Numbered from the stretch's first letter, positions 18,322 through 28,841 are shown. The stretch is 64,000 nucleotides of DNA from Pseudomonadota bacterium (GCA_018897105.1 JAHILF010000041.1:21858-85857), one strand, 5' to 3'. Made by a program: numbers and translations. Notes: generated by a model not told the origin, from the letters alone.

Positions 18322-20073
18322 ATGGCTGACGATAATCTCCCCAATCTTCCCAACCAAAAAGACCTTGAAAAGGAAATTGCCGACTATTTAAGCAGGAAAT
18401 ACGGAGGACAGGTTAAGATTGTATCCACTGGTTTCTTTCCCCATGCTGAAAAGAAAGGGGGGGGAAAGCAGAAAATTTCAGCCCGGAAAACCCCCATTTT
18501 TCATTTTGATCTGAAACCTGAAGAACTTGCCGCCTATCTCGATGAATATGTCATCTGCCAGGACGATGCCAAGGCGATTCTGGCCACCAAGATCTGTACC
18601 CATTTCAACCGTATTCGCCACGAGTCGGAAAAACCGCGGAGTCAGGCGGCCGGCCGGATTAAGAGCAATGTCCTGCTTATCGGGCCCACCGGGGTCGGCA
18701 AGACCTATATGATCAAACTCGTTGCCCGGCATATCGGCGTGCCTTTTGTCAAGGGCGATGCCACCAAGTTCAGTGAGACTGGCTATGTCGGGGGTGATGT
18801 CGAGGACCTGGTGCGGGATCTGGTCAGGGAGGCTGATGGTGATATTGAGCGGGCCCAGTATGGCATCATCTATGTGGACGAAATAGACAAGATTGCCGCC
18901 TCCCCCTTTCGCATAGGTGCCGATGTGTCACGCACCGGCGTGCAGCGTGCCTTTTTAAAGCCCATGGAGGAGACCGAAGTTGAGATGAAGGTGTCCCATG
19001 ACCCCATTTCCCAGCTTGAGGCCATGGAGCATTACCGGGCCACGGGCAAGCGGGAAAAAAGGGTCATCAATACCAGAAATATCCTGTTCATCATGAGCGG
19101 TGCCTTTTCCGGACTGGAAAAGGCCGTCAAGAAGAGAGTGCAGCAGCAATCCATCGGTTTTGAAAAAAGCATCACTTCAAGCAAGGACGATGGCCTTCTT
19201 CTCAAGCAGGTCAAGGCTGAGGATCTGATCGAATTCGGTTTTGAGAGCGAGTTTGTCGGCCGTTTACCCGTGGTCGCCGTGCTTGATGAGTTGGGAGAAG
19301 AAGATCTTTACCAGATTCTGATCAACCCGAACAGTCCGGTGGTCGTGGCAAAAAAACAGGATTTTGCCGCCTATGGCATCCATCTGCAGTTTGAAGAGGA
19401 TGCCCTGCGGTTGGTTGCCGCCAAGGCAGTCAAGGAAAGGACCGGGGCCCGGGGGCTGGTCAGTGTCATGGAGCACGCTCTGCTGTACTTTGAAAAAACA
19501 CTTCCCTCCTCAACGGTGCGCTATCTTGTAGTTTCGCCGGAGATGGTGGAAACCCCCCTGCAACAGCTGCAGATTCTCCTGGCCGATGAGAGCGTCCAGG
19601 AATTACAGCGGATCCGTTATCATGAATTCGTTGCCCATGAATTCGCCAGGATTGCCAGCTTTATCAGGGAAAAACAGGAAAATCTGCTGCGAGCGGAAAA
19701 TGTTACCCCTTCAGAAGAGAGACTCGAACTGATAGCCCAGCATTGCCAGACGCAAATCATCGACCCCAGAGATGCCTGCAAGGAATTCATCGCCCTGGTG
19801 CGTCAGATCCGCGAATGTGTAAAGCTTGTTTCTGAAGAATATGGCATGAGAATCAACTTTGCTGATGAGGCGATGGACCTGCTGGTGACAAGTGAATCGT
19901 GGAACCAGGTGGGCGTTGTCGAACGTTGCGAAGTGATTTTTGATTCATTTGCCTATGGTCTCAAACTCATCCAGCAGAGAAACGATGTTAATGATGTGCT
20001 GATCACCGCCAAAGGTGTGGAAAATCCAGATCTTTTCATCAATGATCTGGTGGCGGATATTTTTCGCCTTTAA
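18322..20073 (+). CDS. ClpX-like AAA+ unfoldase with C-terminal extension, no zinc domain
   Basis: A 583-residue ATPase clearly related to ClpX: Walker A GPTGVGKTY, pore loop ETGYVGGDVED, Walker B IIYVDEIDKI, FVGRLPV and sensor 2 TGARGL. It differs in three ways. The N-terminal zinc-binding domain of ClpX is replaced by about 80 residues without Cys. There is an insert around EMKVSHDPISQLEAMEHY. About 180 extra helical residues follow the small AAA domain. The segment QQQSIGFEKS keeps the IGF tripeptide that docks ClpX on ClpP, so ClpP may be its protease partner. No clpP is in the window. It likely unfolds a distinct set of substrates; none can be named. Confidence 0.85.
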   Translation: MADDNLPNLPNQKDLEKEIADYLSRKYGGQVKIVSTGFFPHAEKKGGGKQKISARKTPIFHFDLKPEELAAYLDEYVICQDDAKAILATKICTHFNRIRHESEKPRSQAAGRIKSNVLLIGPTGVGKTYMIKLVARHIGVPFVKGDATKFSETGYVGGDVEDLVRDLVREADGDIERAQYGIIYVDEIDKIAASPFRIGADVSRTGVQRAFLKPMEETEVEMKVSHDPISQLEAMEHYRATGKREKRVINTRNILFIMSGAFSGLEKAVKKRVQQQSIGFEKSITSSKDDGLLLKQVKAEDLIEFGFESEFVGRLPVVAVLDELGEEDLYQILINPNSPVVVAKKQDFAAYGIHLQFEEDALRLVAAKAVKERTGARGLVSVMEHALLYFEKTLPSSTVRYLVVSPEMVETPLQQLQILLADESVQELQRIRYHEFVAHEFARIASFIREKQENLLRAENVTPSEERLELIAQHCQTQIIDPRDACKEFIALVRQIRECVKLVSEEYGMRINFADEAMDLLVTSESWNQVGVVERCEVIFDSFAYGLKLIQQRNDVNDVLITAKGVENPDLFINDLVADIFRL

Positions 20074-20116
20074 TTCTTTTTATAACCTTGAACTTGATTT
20101 CCCGGAGGAAATATAA

Positions 20117-21091
20117 ATGGTCTTTCCTGATTATCGCCCCCGCAGATTTCGGCGCAATGCCCAGTTGCGTTCTCTGATCCGCGAAACCCGCCTGTCGCCA
20201 GAGCAGTTTATTTATCCTCTTTTTGTTATGCCCGGCAAGGGCGTTAGAGAGGAGATATCGTCCATGCCCGGGGTTTTCCGCATGTCCGTTGATCAGCTCG
20301 GCAAAGAGGCCAAAGAGATTATGTCCCTGGGGCTGAACCATGTGATTCTGTTCGGCCTTCCCGAGAAAAAAGATCCGGTGGGCTCAGGTGCCCATGCCAA
20401 AGACGGTATTATTCAAAAGGCCATAAAGGAGCTGAAAAACAAGACACCGGACTTGATGGTGACCACCGATGTCTGTCTCTGTGAATATACGAGTCATGGC
20501 CATTGCGGGGTGCTGATCAATAAGCAGGTCGATAATGATGCAACTCTGGAGATTTTGGGCCAGGTGGCCCTGTCCCATGCCAAGGCCGGGGCTGATATTG
20601 TCGCCCCTTCCGATATGATGGACGGTCGGGTGGCGGAAATCCGGGGCATACTTGATGAGAATGATTTTGACATGGTGCCCATCATGTCCTATGCCGTCAA
20701 ATACGCCTCCGCCTTTTACGGACCTTTCCGGGATGCCGCCGAATGCGCCCCTCAGGAGGGGGACCGCCAGGGATATCAGATGGATCCGGCCAATGCCCGC
20801 GAGGCCCTGCGTGAGGCCACACTTGATGTGGATGAAGGCGCCGACATCCTGATGGTCAAACCTGCCGTTGCCTACCTGGATATCATCAAAAGCCTGCGGG
20901 AGGAATTCGATCTGCCCATTGCCGCCTATCATGTGAGCGGCGAGTATGCCATGATCAAGGCCGCCGGGGAGCGAGGATGGATAGATGCGGACCGTGTCAT
21001 GGCTGAGACCCTGCTTTCCATCCATCGGGCCGGGGCTGATATCATTATCACCTACGGCGCAAAAGAGATGGCCCGGATGCTGAACGGCTGA
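20117..21091 (+). CDS. hemB: Delta-aminolevulinic acid dehydratase (porphobilinogen synthase) HemB
   Basis: A 324-residue enzyme that joins two aminolevulinate molecules to porphobilinogen, the first pyrrole of heme, siroheme and B12. The Cys-rich metal loop [14 protein letters not shown] near residues 118-131 marks the zinc-dependent type. Schiff-base lysines lie in [13 protein letters not shown] and [11 protein letters not shown]. Length and order are normal. The ribosome site GGAGGAAAT is clear. A strong hairpin at 21113 follows the stop. The gene stands 43 bases after the ClpX-like gene and is in the same direction. Confidence 0.96.
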   Translation: MVFPDYRPRRFRRNAQLRSLIRETRLSPEQFIYPLFVMPGKGVREEISSMPGVFRMSVDQLGKEAKEIMSLGLNHVILFGLPEKKDPVGSGAHAKDGIIQKAIKELKNKTPDLMVTTDVCLCEYTSHGHCGVLINKQVDNDATLEILGQVALSHAKAGADIVAPSDMMDGRVAEIRGILDENDFDMVPIMSYAVKYASAFYGPFRDAAECAPQEGDRQGYQMDPANAREALREATLDVDEGADILMVKPAVAYLDIIKSLREEFDLPIAAYHVSGEYAMIKAAGERGWIDADRVMAETLLSIHRAGADIIITYGAKEMARMLNG

Positions 21092-21112
21092 CAACGCCTG
21101 ATAAAAGAGAAA

Positions 21113-21160
21113 AGAGACCGGATATGACTGCTTGACAAAAGCTGCCTATCCGGTCTCTTT
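21113..21160 (+). terminator. Rho-independent-like hairpin after hemB
   Basis: AGAGACCGGATA (21113-21124) pairs exactly with TATCCGGTCTCT (21147-21158), with a 22-base loop and a short T run (CTCTTTG). The 12-base perfect stem lies 20 bases past the hemB stop and before the nitroreductase gene, a good place to end the hemB transcript. The T-tract is short, so termination may be partial. Confidence 0.75.
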
Positions 21161-21205
21161 GCATATGGTATGCGGTTGTAATCAAGTTCTCAGAAATGGT
21201 GGCGG

Positions 21206-21754
21206 ATGATGGATGTGATTGCGGCAATCAAAGGGAGAAGAAGTATCCGCAGGTTTACAGAACAGGATATCAGCGGTGAGCAACTGGCGCAGATTCTTGA
21301 GGCAGTGCGCTGGGCTCCTTCCTGGGGCAACTCCCAGTGCTGGGAGGTCTTGGTTGTCCGTGACAGGGGTAAGAAACAGCAGCTCCATGACGCCTTGAGC
21401 CCCAGAAACCCGGCAGGGCCTGCCGTGACCGCTGCGCCGGTGGTTCTGGTGGTGGGGGCGGCCATGAAGAAATCTGGCCACTACAAGGGGGAAAGTCTCA
21501 CCCGATTTGCCGAGTGGTTCATGTATGATCTGGGCCTTGCCACCCAGAATTTATGCCTTGCGGCCCACAGCCTCGGCCTCGGTTCTGTTATTGCCGGGGC
21601 CTTTGATCACGACAAGGTAAAGGAAATCCTCGCAGTGCCGGCTGGATATGAGGTGGTGACCATGATCCCCCTGGGGTACCCTGACCACGAACCTTCGGCG
21701 CCGAAAAGGAAGGAGGTGGAAGAATTTACCCATTATGAGCACTTCTCCCGTTGA
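21206..21754 (+). CDS. Nitroreductase family protein
   Basis: A 182-residue FMN-dependent oxidoreductase of the nitroreductase fold. The usual N-terminus is present (IKGRRSIRRFTEQDIS, the Arg residues binding the FMN phosphate), then WAPSWGNSQCWEVLVV, LCLAAHSLGLGSV and the C-terminal IPLGYPDHEP. Members transfer electrons from NAD(P)H to varied acceptors. The substrate cannot be deduced. The start may be either of two adjacent ATG codons (21206, 21209). It converges with the DUF480 gene. Confidence 0.9.
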   Translation: MMDVIAAIKGRRSIRRFTEQDISGEQLAQILEAVRWAPSWGNSQCWEVLVVRDRGKKQQLHDALSPRNPAGPAVTAAPVVLVVGAAMKKSGHYKGESLTRFAEWFMYDLGLATQNLCLAAHSLGLGSVIAGAFDHDKVKEILAVPAGYEVVTMIPLGYPDHEPSAPKRKEVEEFTHYEHFSR

Positions 21755-21792
21755 GGCTTTCCTGTCGTTTGGCGGGAAACTCACGATTTTCA

Positions 21793-22443
21793 TTATTCGA
21801 GTTGTTTTCGCAAGGCCAGAAAGGCCTCTTTGAGCTCCTGCAGCTCCTGCTGCAGCAGGGTGATTTCCTGCTCCATTTTTTCCAGGCGGCCATTATCATC
21901 CTGACGATCCTGCGGAGTGAATGGCGGTTCTGCTTGCCAGCCGGACTGGGCTGCCTGGGGCTCGCCTGACAGAAGATGCATGAACCTGCATTCCTTGCGC
22001 CCCGGCTGTTTGGCCAGCCTGGTGACAAAACCCATTTCACTGAGATCCTCGAGTTTTGCCTCCACCTCTTCAATATCATTGAATTTATAGAGGCGTTCCG
22101 ATCTTCCCCGCAGTTCCCCGGCAGTCTGGGGGCCGCGCAGCAGCAGCAGACAGATGAGCGCCGCCTCTTTAGCGAGAAGATTGTTTAAGCTGACGAAGTT
22201 CTCTTCATATTTTGTCACGCGGGAAGCATCACTCTGCAGGGCCAGCCGTTTTCCTTTCAGGCTGTCAAGAGCCCGGATGACGGTTGCTTCATCAAAATTA
22301 ACCACCGGTTCACGGTTTGACTTCTGGTTACAGGCATTGACCAGAGCATTGAGGGAGAGGGGGTAATATTCAGGGGTTGCCATTTCCTTTTCCATCAGAC
22401 AGCCCAGTACTCTGACTTCCACATCGTCCAGCAGTTCTTCCAT
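21793..22443 (-). CDS. DUF480/YceH family protein
   Basis: A 216-residue protein of the YceH (DUF480) family: LDDVEVRVLGCLMEKEMATP, YYPLSLNALVNACNQKSNR and LLLRGPQTAGELRGRSERL are strongly conserved family segments that form two winged helices. The C-terminus is a short coiled coil (LEKMEQEITLLQQELQELKE). I placed the start at ATG 22443 because AAGGAG lies 6 bases upstream; an in-frame ATG 39 bases further up is less likely. The biochemical role of the family is unknown; the winged helices suggest nucleic-acid binding. Confidence 0.88.
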   Translation of the reverse strand: MEELLDDVEVRVLGCLMEKEMATPEYYPLSLNALVNACNQKSNREPVVNFDEATVIRALDSLKGKRLALQSDASRVTKYEENFVSLNNLLAKEAALICLLLLRGPQTAGELRGRSERLYKFNDIEEVEAKLEDLSEMGFVTRLAKQPGRKECRFMHLLSGEPQAAQSGWQAEPPFTPQDRQDDNGRLEKMEQEITLLQQELQELKEAFLALRKQLE

Positions 22444-22655
22444 ATCATTCTCCTTACGGACAAGCTCTAAAGTTTCTTGCATTCATGCAGCAACCGGCTC
22501 GGCTGACGGTAATTTTAAAACGAAATTTCTGTGTGTTGTAGGCCGGAAAGACAAAAAATCGGTTCATGATACATGCAAAAAATCTTTCATGCCACGGCTT
22601 TTGTCTTTTTTATCTGGCTGAAAAAGCCGGTAACCGATTTGTGGGGCGTTTGGTT

Positions 22656-23789
22656 TCAGGTCCCGGACTTGCCTCGCCTGATGTCAAAAACGGTGATTTC
22701 CGGGGGAGACAGGACCCGCATGGGCGGTCCCCAGGTGCCGGTGCCCCTGCTGGTGTAAAGCCAGGAGGCGGGTGAAAGGCAATAGAGCCCGTCCTGCATG
22801 GGATATTTGAGACCTGTCACAAAATTGAAAGGGAAGATCTGGCCCCGATGGGCATGGCCGGAGAGTTGCAAATCAAAGAGTTGTACGTCATCCTTGCTGA
22901 CAGTTGGGCGATGCTTGAGGAAAATGGTGAACTGATCCGATGGCTGTGCCTGGAGAATAGCGGTTTCATGCACAGTATGATCCCAGATCTGTTCATCGTC
23001 TATACCGATTAGTCTCACCACCCCGCCGACGCTTAAGCCGGTATTGCGCAGCATGACGAAACCGCAACGCTTGAGAAAATCGATGCTCTGTTGGAGGCCG
23101 GCATACACCTCATGATTGCCGATGACGGCAAATTTTCCCAAGGGCGGTTCAATCTCCTGCCACATGACGTCCAAGCCATCAAGATGGTTGATCTGGGCAT
23201 CAATCACGTCACCTGTGGCAACCAGTAAATCGGGTTTAAGTTCTTTGAGCCGGGTGATAACCGTCGCAAGGAACGGACCGCGGTTAAGCAGGCCAAGATG
23301 GAGGTCAGAGACCTGCACGACCCGCAGGGACTCTGTGCCGGCGGGCAGTTTGTCCGTGGTGATAGGAACCGTGACCACCCGGATATTTTTTGCTGCAACG
23401 TAGCCATAGATGCCGGTGACCAGGGTGAAGAGGAGCACAGTCGCGGCAGTAAGCGTACCATGCAACGGCAGGCGGGGCATGGCGGGATTGATGAGAGGCG
23501 GCAGGGGGGACAAAAGCTCTACCATGCCGATGACGGCAAACAGGCAGAAGGCGAGAAAAAGCAGTCCCATCCAGGTGTAGCTGGTCAGGGCCAGCAGGCG
23601 GGCGGCCTGGGGACTGCCGTTTGTGTCAAGCAGTCGCACCGCAAACGGGGAGATAATCATCATGAGCATCCAGAGCAGGACGGAAACGGCAAGATAACGA
23701 TGGCCGGCCAGCAGGGGGTGGATGCCCCAGAAAACGAGGCAATGCATGGCGGTGTAGATGGAAATGGCAACAGCCAGGAAAAGGATCAT
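22656..23789 (-). CDS. Membrane-anchored calcineurin-like metallophosphoesterase
   Basis: A 377-residue protein. About four hydrophobic helices occupy the first 140 residues (MILFLAVAISIYTAMHCLV and others). A calcineurin-type phosphoesterase follows with all metal motifs: VSDLHLG, ATGDVID, GNHEVY and LSGHAHRGQ. This resembles YkuE/YaeI-type enzymes anchored to the inner membrane. The substrate is unknown; some relatives act on lipid precursors. An upstream in-frame ATG would add 63 low-complexity residues overlapping the YchJ gene, so ATG 23789 is preferred. A second, degenerate metallophosphoesterase lies at 38935. Confidence 0.88.
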   Translation of the reverse strand: MILFLAVAISIYTAMHCLVFWGIHPLLAGHRYLAVSVLLWMLMMIISPFAVRLLDTNGSPQAARLLALTSYTWMGLLFLAFCLFAVIGMVELLSPLPPLINPAMPRLPLHGTLTAATVLLFTLVTGIYGYVAAKNIRVVTVPITTDKLPAGTESLRVVQVSDLHLGLLNRGPFLATVITRLKELKPDLLVATGDVIDAQINHLDGLDVMWQEIEPPLGKFAVIGNHEVYAGLQQSIDFLKRCGFVMLRNTGLSVGGVVRLIGIDDEQIWDHTVHETAILQAQPSDQFTIFLKHRPTVSKDDVQLFDLQLSGHAHRGQIFPFNFVTGLKYPMQDGLYCLSPASWLYTSRGTGTWGPPMRVLSPPEITVFDIRRGKSGT

Positions 23790-23838
23790 GTTGTCTCGTT
23801 CAGGGTTGCGGTGATAGGCAGAAGCTGCTACGTCAGGA

Positions 23839-24315
23839 TTACGGGCCGCAACATTTTTTGAATTTCCTGCCGCTGCTGCAGGGGCACGGTGAGTTTCTAC
23901 CCGGTTTGTCCGCTGCCTGGTCCGCAGATTCCCTGACGTCTCCGTCAACATAGAACCACTGGCCCTTTTCCCGCACAAACCGGCTTTTCTCGTGCAGGAG
24001 CAGCATCCGGCCCGAGGTCATTGCCCTTGCCTTAAACTCCACCGTGGCGCGGCCTTTTTCATCGTCCGTTTCCGCCCCGATGATCACAAGTCCGTTCCAG
24101 GTCGGGATGGTGTGTGGATCAATGCGTGTGGGTCTGGTTGACGGGTGCCATGTCCTGAGGATGTAGGCCACATCCCTGACCACGTAAGCGGTATAGCGTG
24201 AGCGCATGAGTTCTGTTGCCGAACCGGGGGAGAGGCTGCCGTCAAGCAGGTGTTGGCAGCAGGCGGAAAAGGATTTTCCGGAGCCGCAGGGGCAGGTATC
24301 AGCAGCAGTCATCAT
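23839..24315 (-). CDS. YchJ family protein with two SEC-C motifs
   Basis: A 158-residue protein with a zinc-binding SEC-C motif at each end (CPCGSGKSFSACC near residues 8-20 and CPCSSGRKFKKCC near residues 145-157) around an NTF2-like core (LMRSRYTAYVVRDVAYIL, then WNGLVII and FKAR). This is the YchJ/UPF0225 layout. The SEC-C motif is also found at the end of SecA, where it binds zinc and SecB. YchJ's own role is not established. The start can be either of two adjacent ATGs. It lies between the metallophosphoesterase and the HEAT-repeat regulator genes, with short gaps. Confidence 0.9.
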   Translation of the reverse strand: MMTAADTCPCGSGKSFSACCQHLLDGSLSPGSATELMRSRYTAYVVRDVAYILRTWHPSTRPTRIDPHTIPTWNGLVIIGAETDDEKGRATVEFKARAMTSGRMLLLHEKSRFVREKGQWFYVDGDVRESADQAADKPGRNSPCPCSSGRKFKKCCGP

Positions 24316-24324
24316 TTTGCAGCA

Positions 24325-25911
24325 TCAACGGACGAGGGCTGTAACCTTTTCAATAAACTGCTCTTTGGTAAACGGTTTGGTGATAAAATCGGAAACCCCG
24401 GCCTGACGTGCCAGCTCTGTCTGTGATTTCTCAGATTCGGTGCTGGCCATGAGAATAGGGATATCCAGTTTCAGGGAGTTGCGGATTTCCTTCACCAGTT
24501 CAACGCCGTCCATGTTGGGCATGTTGAGGTCCGTGACCAGCAGATCGACCCGCTCGCCTGCTTTGAGCAGATTAAAGGCCTGCTGCCCGTCCTCTGCGGT
24601 GGTCAGGTTAACATCCATACCGGCCAGGGCCGAGGTATAGAAAAAGAGCATGGCCTTGGAATCATCTGCCGCCAGAATGGATTTGCCGCCGGAGGACTGA
24701 TTGCTGCTCTCCAGTTTTTTCAGCAGCTCTGCGGCCCTGCCATCGGCCATGGCCGCCAGTAACTCTTTGAAGAAGGCTATGGACTCCTGGTTATGACTGG
24801 CTGCCAGAATGCCCAGCAGTTCCTCCATATATGTACCATCCTGAAAAACAGCGGTAAAGAGTTTGCCGGCCCTGGTGGCAACCAGAGCGGACAGGATTCT
24901 GGCCCGCTGCCCGGCATCTTTCTGGAGTGCCTCAATCAGGGCCTTGGCCACACCGGGATTGTATATCTCGTTGAGCCCGGTCATCACGGCGATGAGGATC
25001 ATCTCGTCGCTATCCGCCAATCCGTCCGTCAGGCCGACGATGCTGCGCATGGAGGGAATACGGCCAAGGGCCTCATAGGCGGCGAATTTCAGATTGGCAT
25101 CAATCTGTTCCTGGGAGTCGAGCAGGTCGGTAATGATATTGGCCCCTTTTTTGTGTTTGATGAGACCGATGATGTTGGCGGCCATAATTTTTTCATCCTT
25201 GTCGCCGGAGGTCAGAGCCTTGGCCAGGTTCTGCAGGGCAATTTCGCCTGCTTTGATCACCTGTTCGTGGACAATCATGCGGATGGTCGGGTTGTGGTTA
25301 TGGATATGGGAAATGAGAAAGTCAACGGTTTTGTCATCGCTGAAGCTGCCCAGCTTGGAAAATGCGAGTCCAACCCCCAGGGACTCGTCTGTCCCGCCAT
25401 CCTGGAATGCTGCTGAGATATAGCTGCAGAGGGCGTCACGACCCCGCTCCTCTCCGCTGCCGGCCGCCTTGTCCATGGCCAGCCCGGCAATGGTGGCATC
25501 CTGATGGGTGATATAGGGCAGGAGAATGTCAAGAATCCCGGGATTATCCATCTTGGACAGGGCACGCACGGTTTCAGTGAGCAGTTCGGTTTCCTGGTTG
25601 CTGGTCTGTAGGAGTTCCGCCAGCAGAGGCAGGGCCGCCTGGATATTGTTTTCTCCTGCCGCCTTGATACACAGCATCCTGACACGGGGAGAACTATGAC
25701 CGAGGCCGGAAAGAATAGCGGCATCCTGGCCTTTGAGCAGGCTGATCAGAGCATGATAGACCATCTCATCCACCGCCACGTCCGACAGGGGGGCGGTGTA
25801 TATGTCAAACAGGGCTGGGATCGCTTCATACTGACTGTTTGACTGGATCTCATCCAGGATGATAATCTGTTCGATCATGTCCTTGTCGGGAAAATTCTGT
25901 AGTAAATCCAT
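24325..25911 (-). CDS. HEAT-repeat protein with C-terminal receiver domain
   Basis: About 528 residues. The first 400 form repeated helix pairs of the HEAT type (for example VRALSKMDNPGILDILLPYI, LKFAAYEALGRIPSMRSIV). They are followed by a CheY-like receiver with the acidic pair in AADDSK, the phospho-acceptor Asp in LLVTDLNMPNMDG, the Thr/Ser position in MASTESE and the Lys in ITKPF. There is no DNA-binding output domain, so the phosphorylated receiver probably alters protein contacts made by the HEAT solenoid. ATG 25911 is chosen because GAGGA lies 5 bases upstream. The reading frame also runs open upstream into the end of cheB, a result of indels there. It lies last in the CheB/CheD cluster. 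Confidence 0.85.
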   Translation of the reverse strand: MDLLQNFPDKDMIEQIIILDEIQSNSQYEAIPALFDIYTAPLSDVAVDEMVYHALISLLKGQDAAILSGLGHSSPRVRMLCIKAAGENNIQAALPLLAELLQTSNQETELLTETVRALSKMDNPGILDILLPYITHQDATIAGLAMDKAAGSGEERGRDALCSYISAAFQDGGTDESLGVGLAFSKLGSFSDDKTVDFLISHIHNHNPTIRMIVHEQVIKAGEIALQNLAKALTSGDKDEKIMAANIIGLIKHKKGANIITDLLDSQEQIDANLKFAAYEALGRIPSMRSIVGLTDGLADSDEMILIAVMTGLNEIYNPGVAKALIEALQKDAGQRARILSALVATRAGKLFTAVFQDGTYMEELLGILAASHNQESIAFFKELLAAMADGRAAELLKKLESSNQSSGGKSILAADDSKAMLFFYTSALAGMDVNLTTAEDGQQAFNLLKAGERVDLLVTDLNMPNMDGVELVKEIRNSLKLDIPILMASTESEKSQTELARQAGVSDFITKPFTKEQFIEKVTALVR

Positions 25912-25918
25912 AGTGTCC

Positions 25919-27001
<1,083 letters not shown>

Positions 27002-27050
27002 GGATCGGTAAACTCTTTAACTCATCTTGGCATAAAAACAGACCAAACGA

Positions 27051-27389
27051 TCACAATCTGCTCAGGAACACATCGCCGGTGCCGGAATTGAAGAAGAGCT
27101 TGTAACCCTTATGACCTCCCACACATTCAGCAACCAATGGGATTCCCAGATCTTTCAGCACATTTCTGGCCATTTCCACGTTGGCCGGACCAACTCTTAA
27201 GTATGTCTCCGATATGGGTACGCTTTTTGCCGTCATGATGGTTCCGCCGAAAAGTTTGGCCTGCATGCCTTGCAGGGGAAGGCCGGTTTCCTTAATCGCA
27301 TGCATCATTCTGGACAGGGTGCTGTCCACATAACGATAACCCGGGTTATCGCGATCATGATCTCCCACCGGCAAAAGACAATGGCACAT
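27051..27389 (-). pseudogene. cheD: Chemoreceptor glutamine deamidase CheD, N-terminus missing
   Basis: The 112 residues from ATG 27389 match the C-terminal two-thirds of CheD: MCHCLLPVGD, RYVDSTLSRMMHAI, LQGMQAKLFGGT, VGPANVEMARNVL and GGHKGYKLFFNSGTG. CheD normally has about 50 more residues in front, including the LGSC motif with the catalytic Cys. Those are not found in any frame here: the sequence upstream is the end of the coiled-coil gene. The catalytic His (in MCHC) and later parts remain. So the gene has lost its 5' part or the assembly has dropped a segment. CheD converts receptor Gln to Glu. It is directly upstream of cheB. Confidence 0.75.
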
Positions 27390-28062
27390 GGCTCTTGCCC
27401 GGTGCTGTTTTCAATGAGGCCTTTCAGCTCCACTTTAAGCCTTTCTCCAGAGCCGGGAGGCCTTTGCTCATTTCGGCGATTATTTGCCGTTCCCTTGAGT
27501 TGGCGGGAAAGGAGGAGAGTTTGTTAAGATTTACGTAAAGAAATTTCAAGTTCTGATCGATCGTTGCAAGCCTGTCATCGCTCATTTTTCCTTCATTCTT
27601 GTCAATCAAGGAATCCAAGGCCCCAGCATCACCTCAAGATGGGCCATGCGCATGTCGGTGACCAGCAGGATCGTTTCGGTCAGTTCCTCGTGGTCCTTGC
27701 CGGTTGCTTTGGCCAGCCTGGCATGGAGTGACTCGTCCAGCTTGATCAGGTTGCCTCTCACGGCTTGGCCGTATTCATCAGGGTGTCGTCAATACGATCA
27801 AATTCTTTTTCAATGAAGCCAATTTCGCTGCCTGAAACCTCGATGAGTTCTTTGAGATCTCTCTGGGCGGATAAAAGGAGTAATAGAAGGTCCTGTTTCA
27901 GTCCGGGTAGATAATCACATATCTGTTGCACTTCTGCTGGAGGAATTTTTCGTGGTTTTGGCGTAGAGCGGAGATTTCAGGAGGATAGGAAAGGGTAATT
28001 TCGCTGGCCTGAGGGACGGGGAGCCGGTCAGCCGGAAAAGGTGATCGTTTACCGCTGGACAT
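27390..28062 (-). pseudogene. Coiled-coil protein of the CheB/CheD cluster, frameshifted
   Basis: Starting at ATG 28062 (MSSGKRSPFPADRLPVPQAS), overlapping the 3' end of the DUF89 gene, a helical protein of about 220 residues can be followed through at least four single-base slips near 27935, 27770, 27620 and 27435. Three of these correspond to one missing base in a run (AA for AAA, G4 for G5, AAA for AAAA). It reads SEITLSYPPEISALRQNHEK, LKQDLLLLLLSAQRDLKEL, LDESLHARLAKATGKDHEEL and NLKFLYVNLNKLSSFPANS. It is all helix with heptad-like spacing and has no enzyme motif. Its end merges with the start of the CheD remnant. I do not recognise the family. Its place suggests a chemotaxis-linked scaffold or partner. 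Confidence 0.6.
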
Positions 28063-28841
28063 TTCACGAAAAGCAGAAAATAGATGGGCGCTTTCACCTC
28101 GGAGAGGGTTTCAAAGTTGCCCTGCCCTTTGCTGATGATCATATCGGCATCATGGAAAAGTCTCTGGAATTCTTCTGAGCAATGGGGCAGGGGGGTGCCC
28201 GGACAACCGGTGCCATTGGTTATCACCCTGCAGATGTCCTGCATATCACATTCTCGAGCATCTTCAGTGAGGGCGTCATTGATGATGGCTTTTTCTTTGA
28301 CAACAAAGGTTACGTCCCTGTGCAATTTCTCAATGGCAATTTTGTCAAAGACAAGTTCGCCGCTGTTGTCTCCCAGATATAAAATGGTTCTGGCCTGCTG
28401 CAGGTTGGTCTCCAGTTCGGCAAAATCGTTGATCGCCATCTGAAGGGACAGGGCGTCGTGGATGATTTGTTCCATATCAAACTCGTGCAGGGAGCCATAA
28501 TCAATGATGTTGCCGGCAATGGAAAAGGTCAGGGCGGCCAGCAGCGGGTTGTTCGCTTCATTTACTTTCTGTCTGATTCGGGGCGCAATCCCTGAGGCAA
28601 AGCGGTTGTTTTCTTTTTTTATAGCGGCGAATGGGTCCGGATGACCGGAAATTCCGGCGATCAGCCCGTAGAGATGGACGGCGTTTTCAGGGGGGCTGAG
28701 GGTGAAATCAATGAATGGCAGAAATTTTAGTATGACCTCATTCATGATTTCTTGCTGCACAGCTGGGGAGGAGTTGCAGAGTCGAGCTGTATGGATCGTC
28801 TGCTTAAGAAAACAGGGGAGGCAGTCTAATGTTGTCTGCAT
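27915..28841 (-). CDS. DUF89 / ARMT1-like metal-dependent protein
   Basis: A DUF89 protein of up to 308 residues. It has the N-terminal CLPCFLKQ motif of the Cys-containing subgroup, then GNIIDYG, the metal-site segment LYLGDNSGELVFDK near residue 155, and KGQGNFETL near residue 235. DUF89 enzymes are metal-dependent phosphatases that destroy damaged phosphometabolites. The human relative ARMT1 has also been described as a glutamate carboxyl methyltransferase, which is disputed. The last 45 residues are unlike the family and overlap the next gene, so the true end is probably near 28060 with an indel there. The ATG directly follows the stop of the kinase-like gene (TAA ATG), showing tight coupling. 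Confidence 0.85.
   Translation of the reverse strand: MQTTLDCLPCFLKQTIHTARLCNSSPAVQQEIMNEVILKFLPFIDFTLSPPENAVHLYGLIAGISGHPDPFAAIKKENNRFASGIAPRIRQKVNEANNPLLAALTFSIAGNIIDYGSLHEFDMEQIIHDALSLQMAINDFAELETNLQQARTILYLGDNSGELVFDKIAIEKLHRDVTFVVKEKAIINDALTEDARECDMQDICRVITNGTGCPGTPLPHCSEEFQRLFHDADMIISKGQGNFETLSEVKAPIYFLLFVKCPAVNDHLFRLTGSPSLRPAKLPFPILLKSPLYAKTTKNSSSRSATDM

Noticed and set aside
23298..23861. A 187-codon plus-strand frame
   Set aside because: It is a shadow of the metallophosphoesterase gene with a Gly/Gln-rich, unstructured product.
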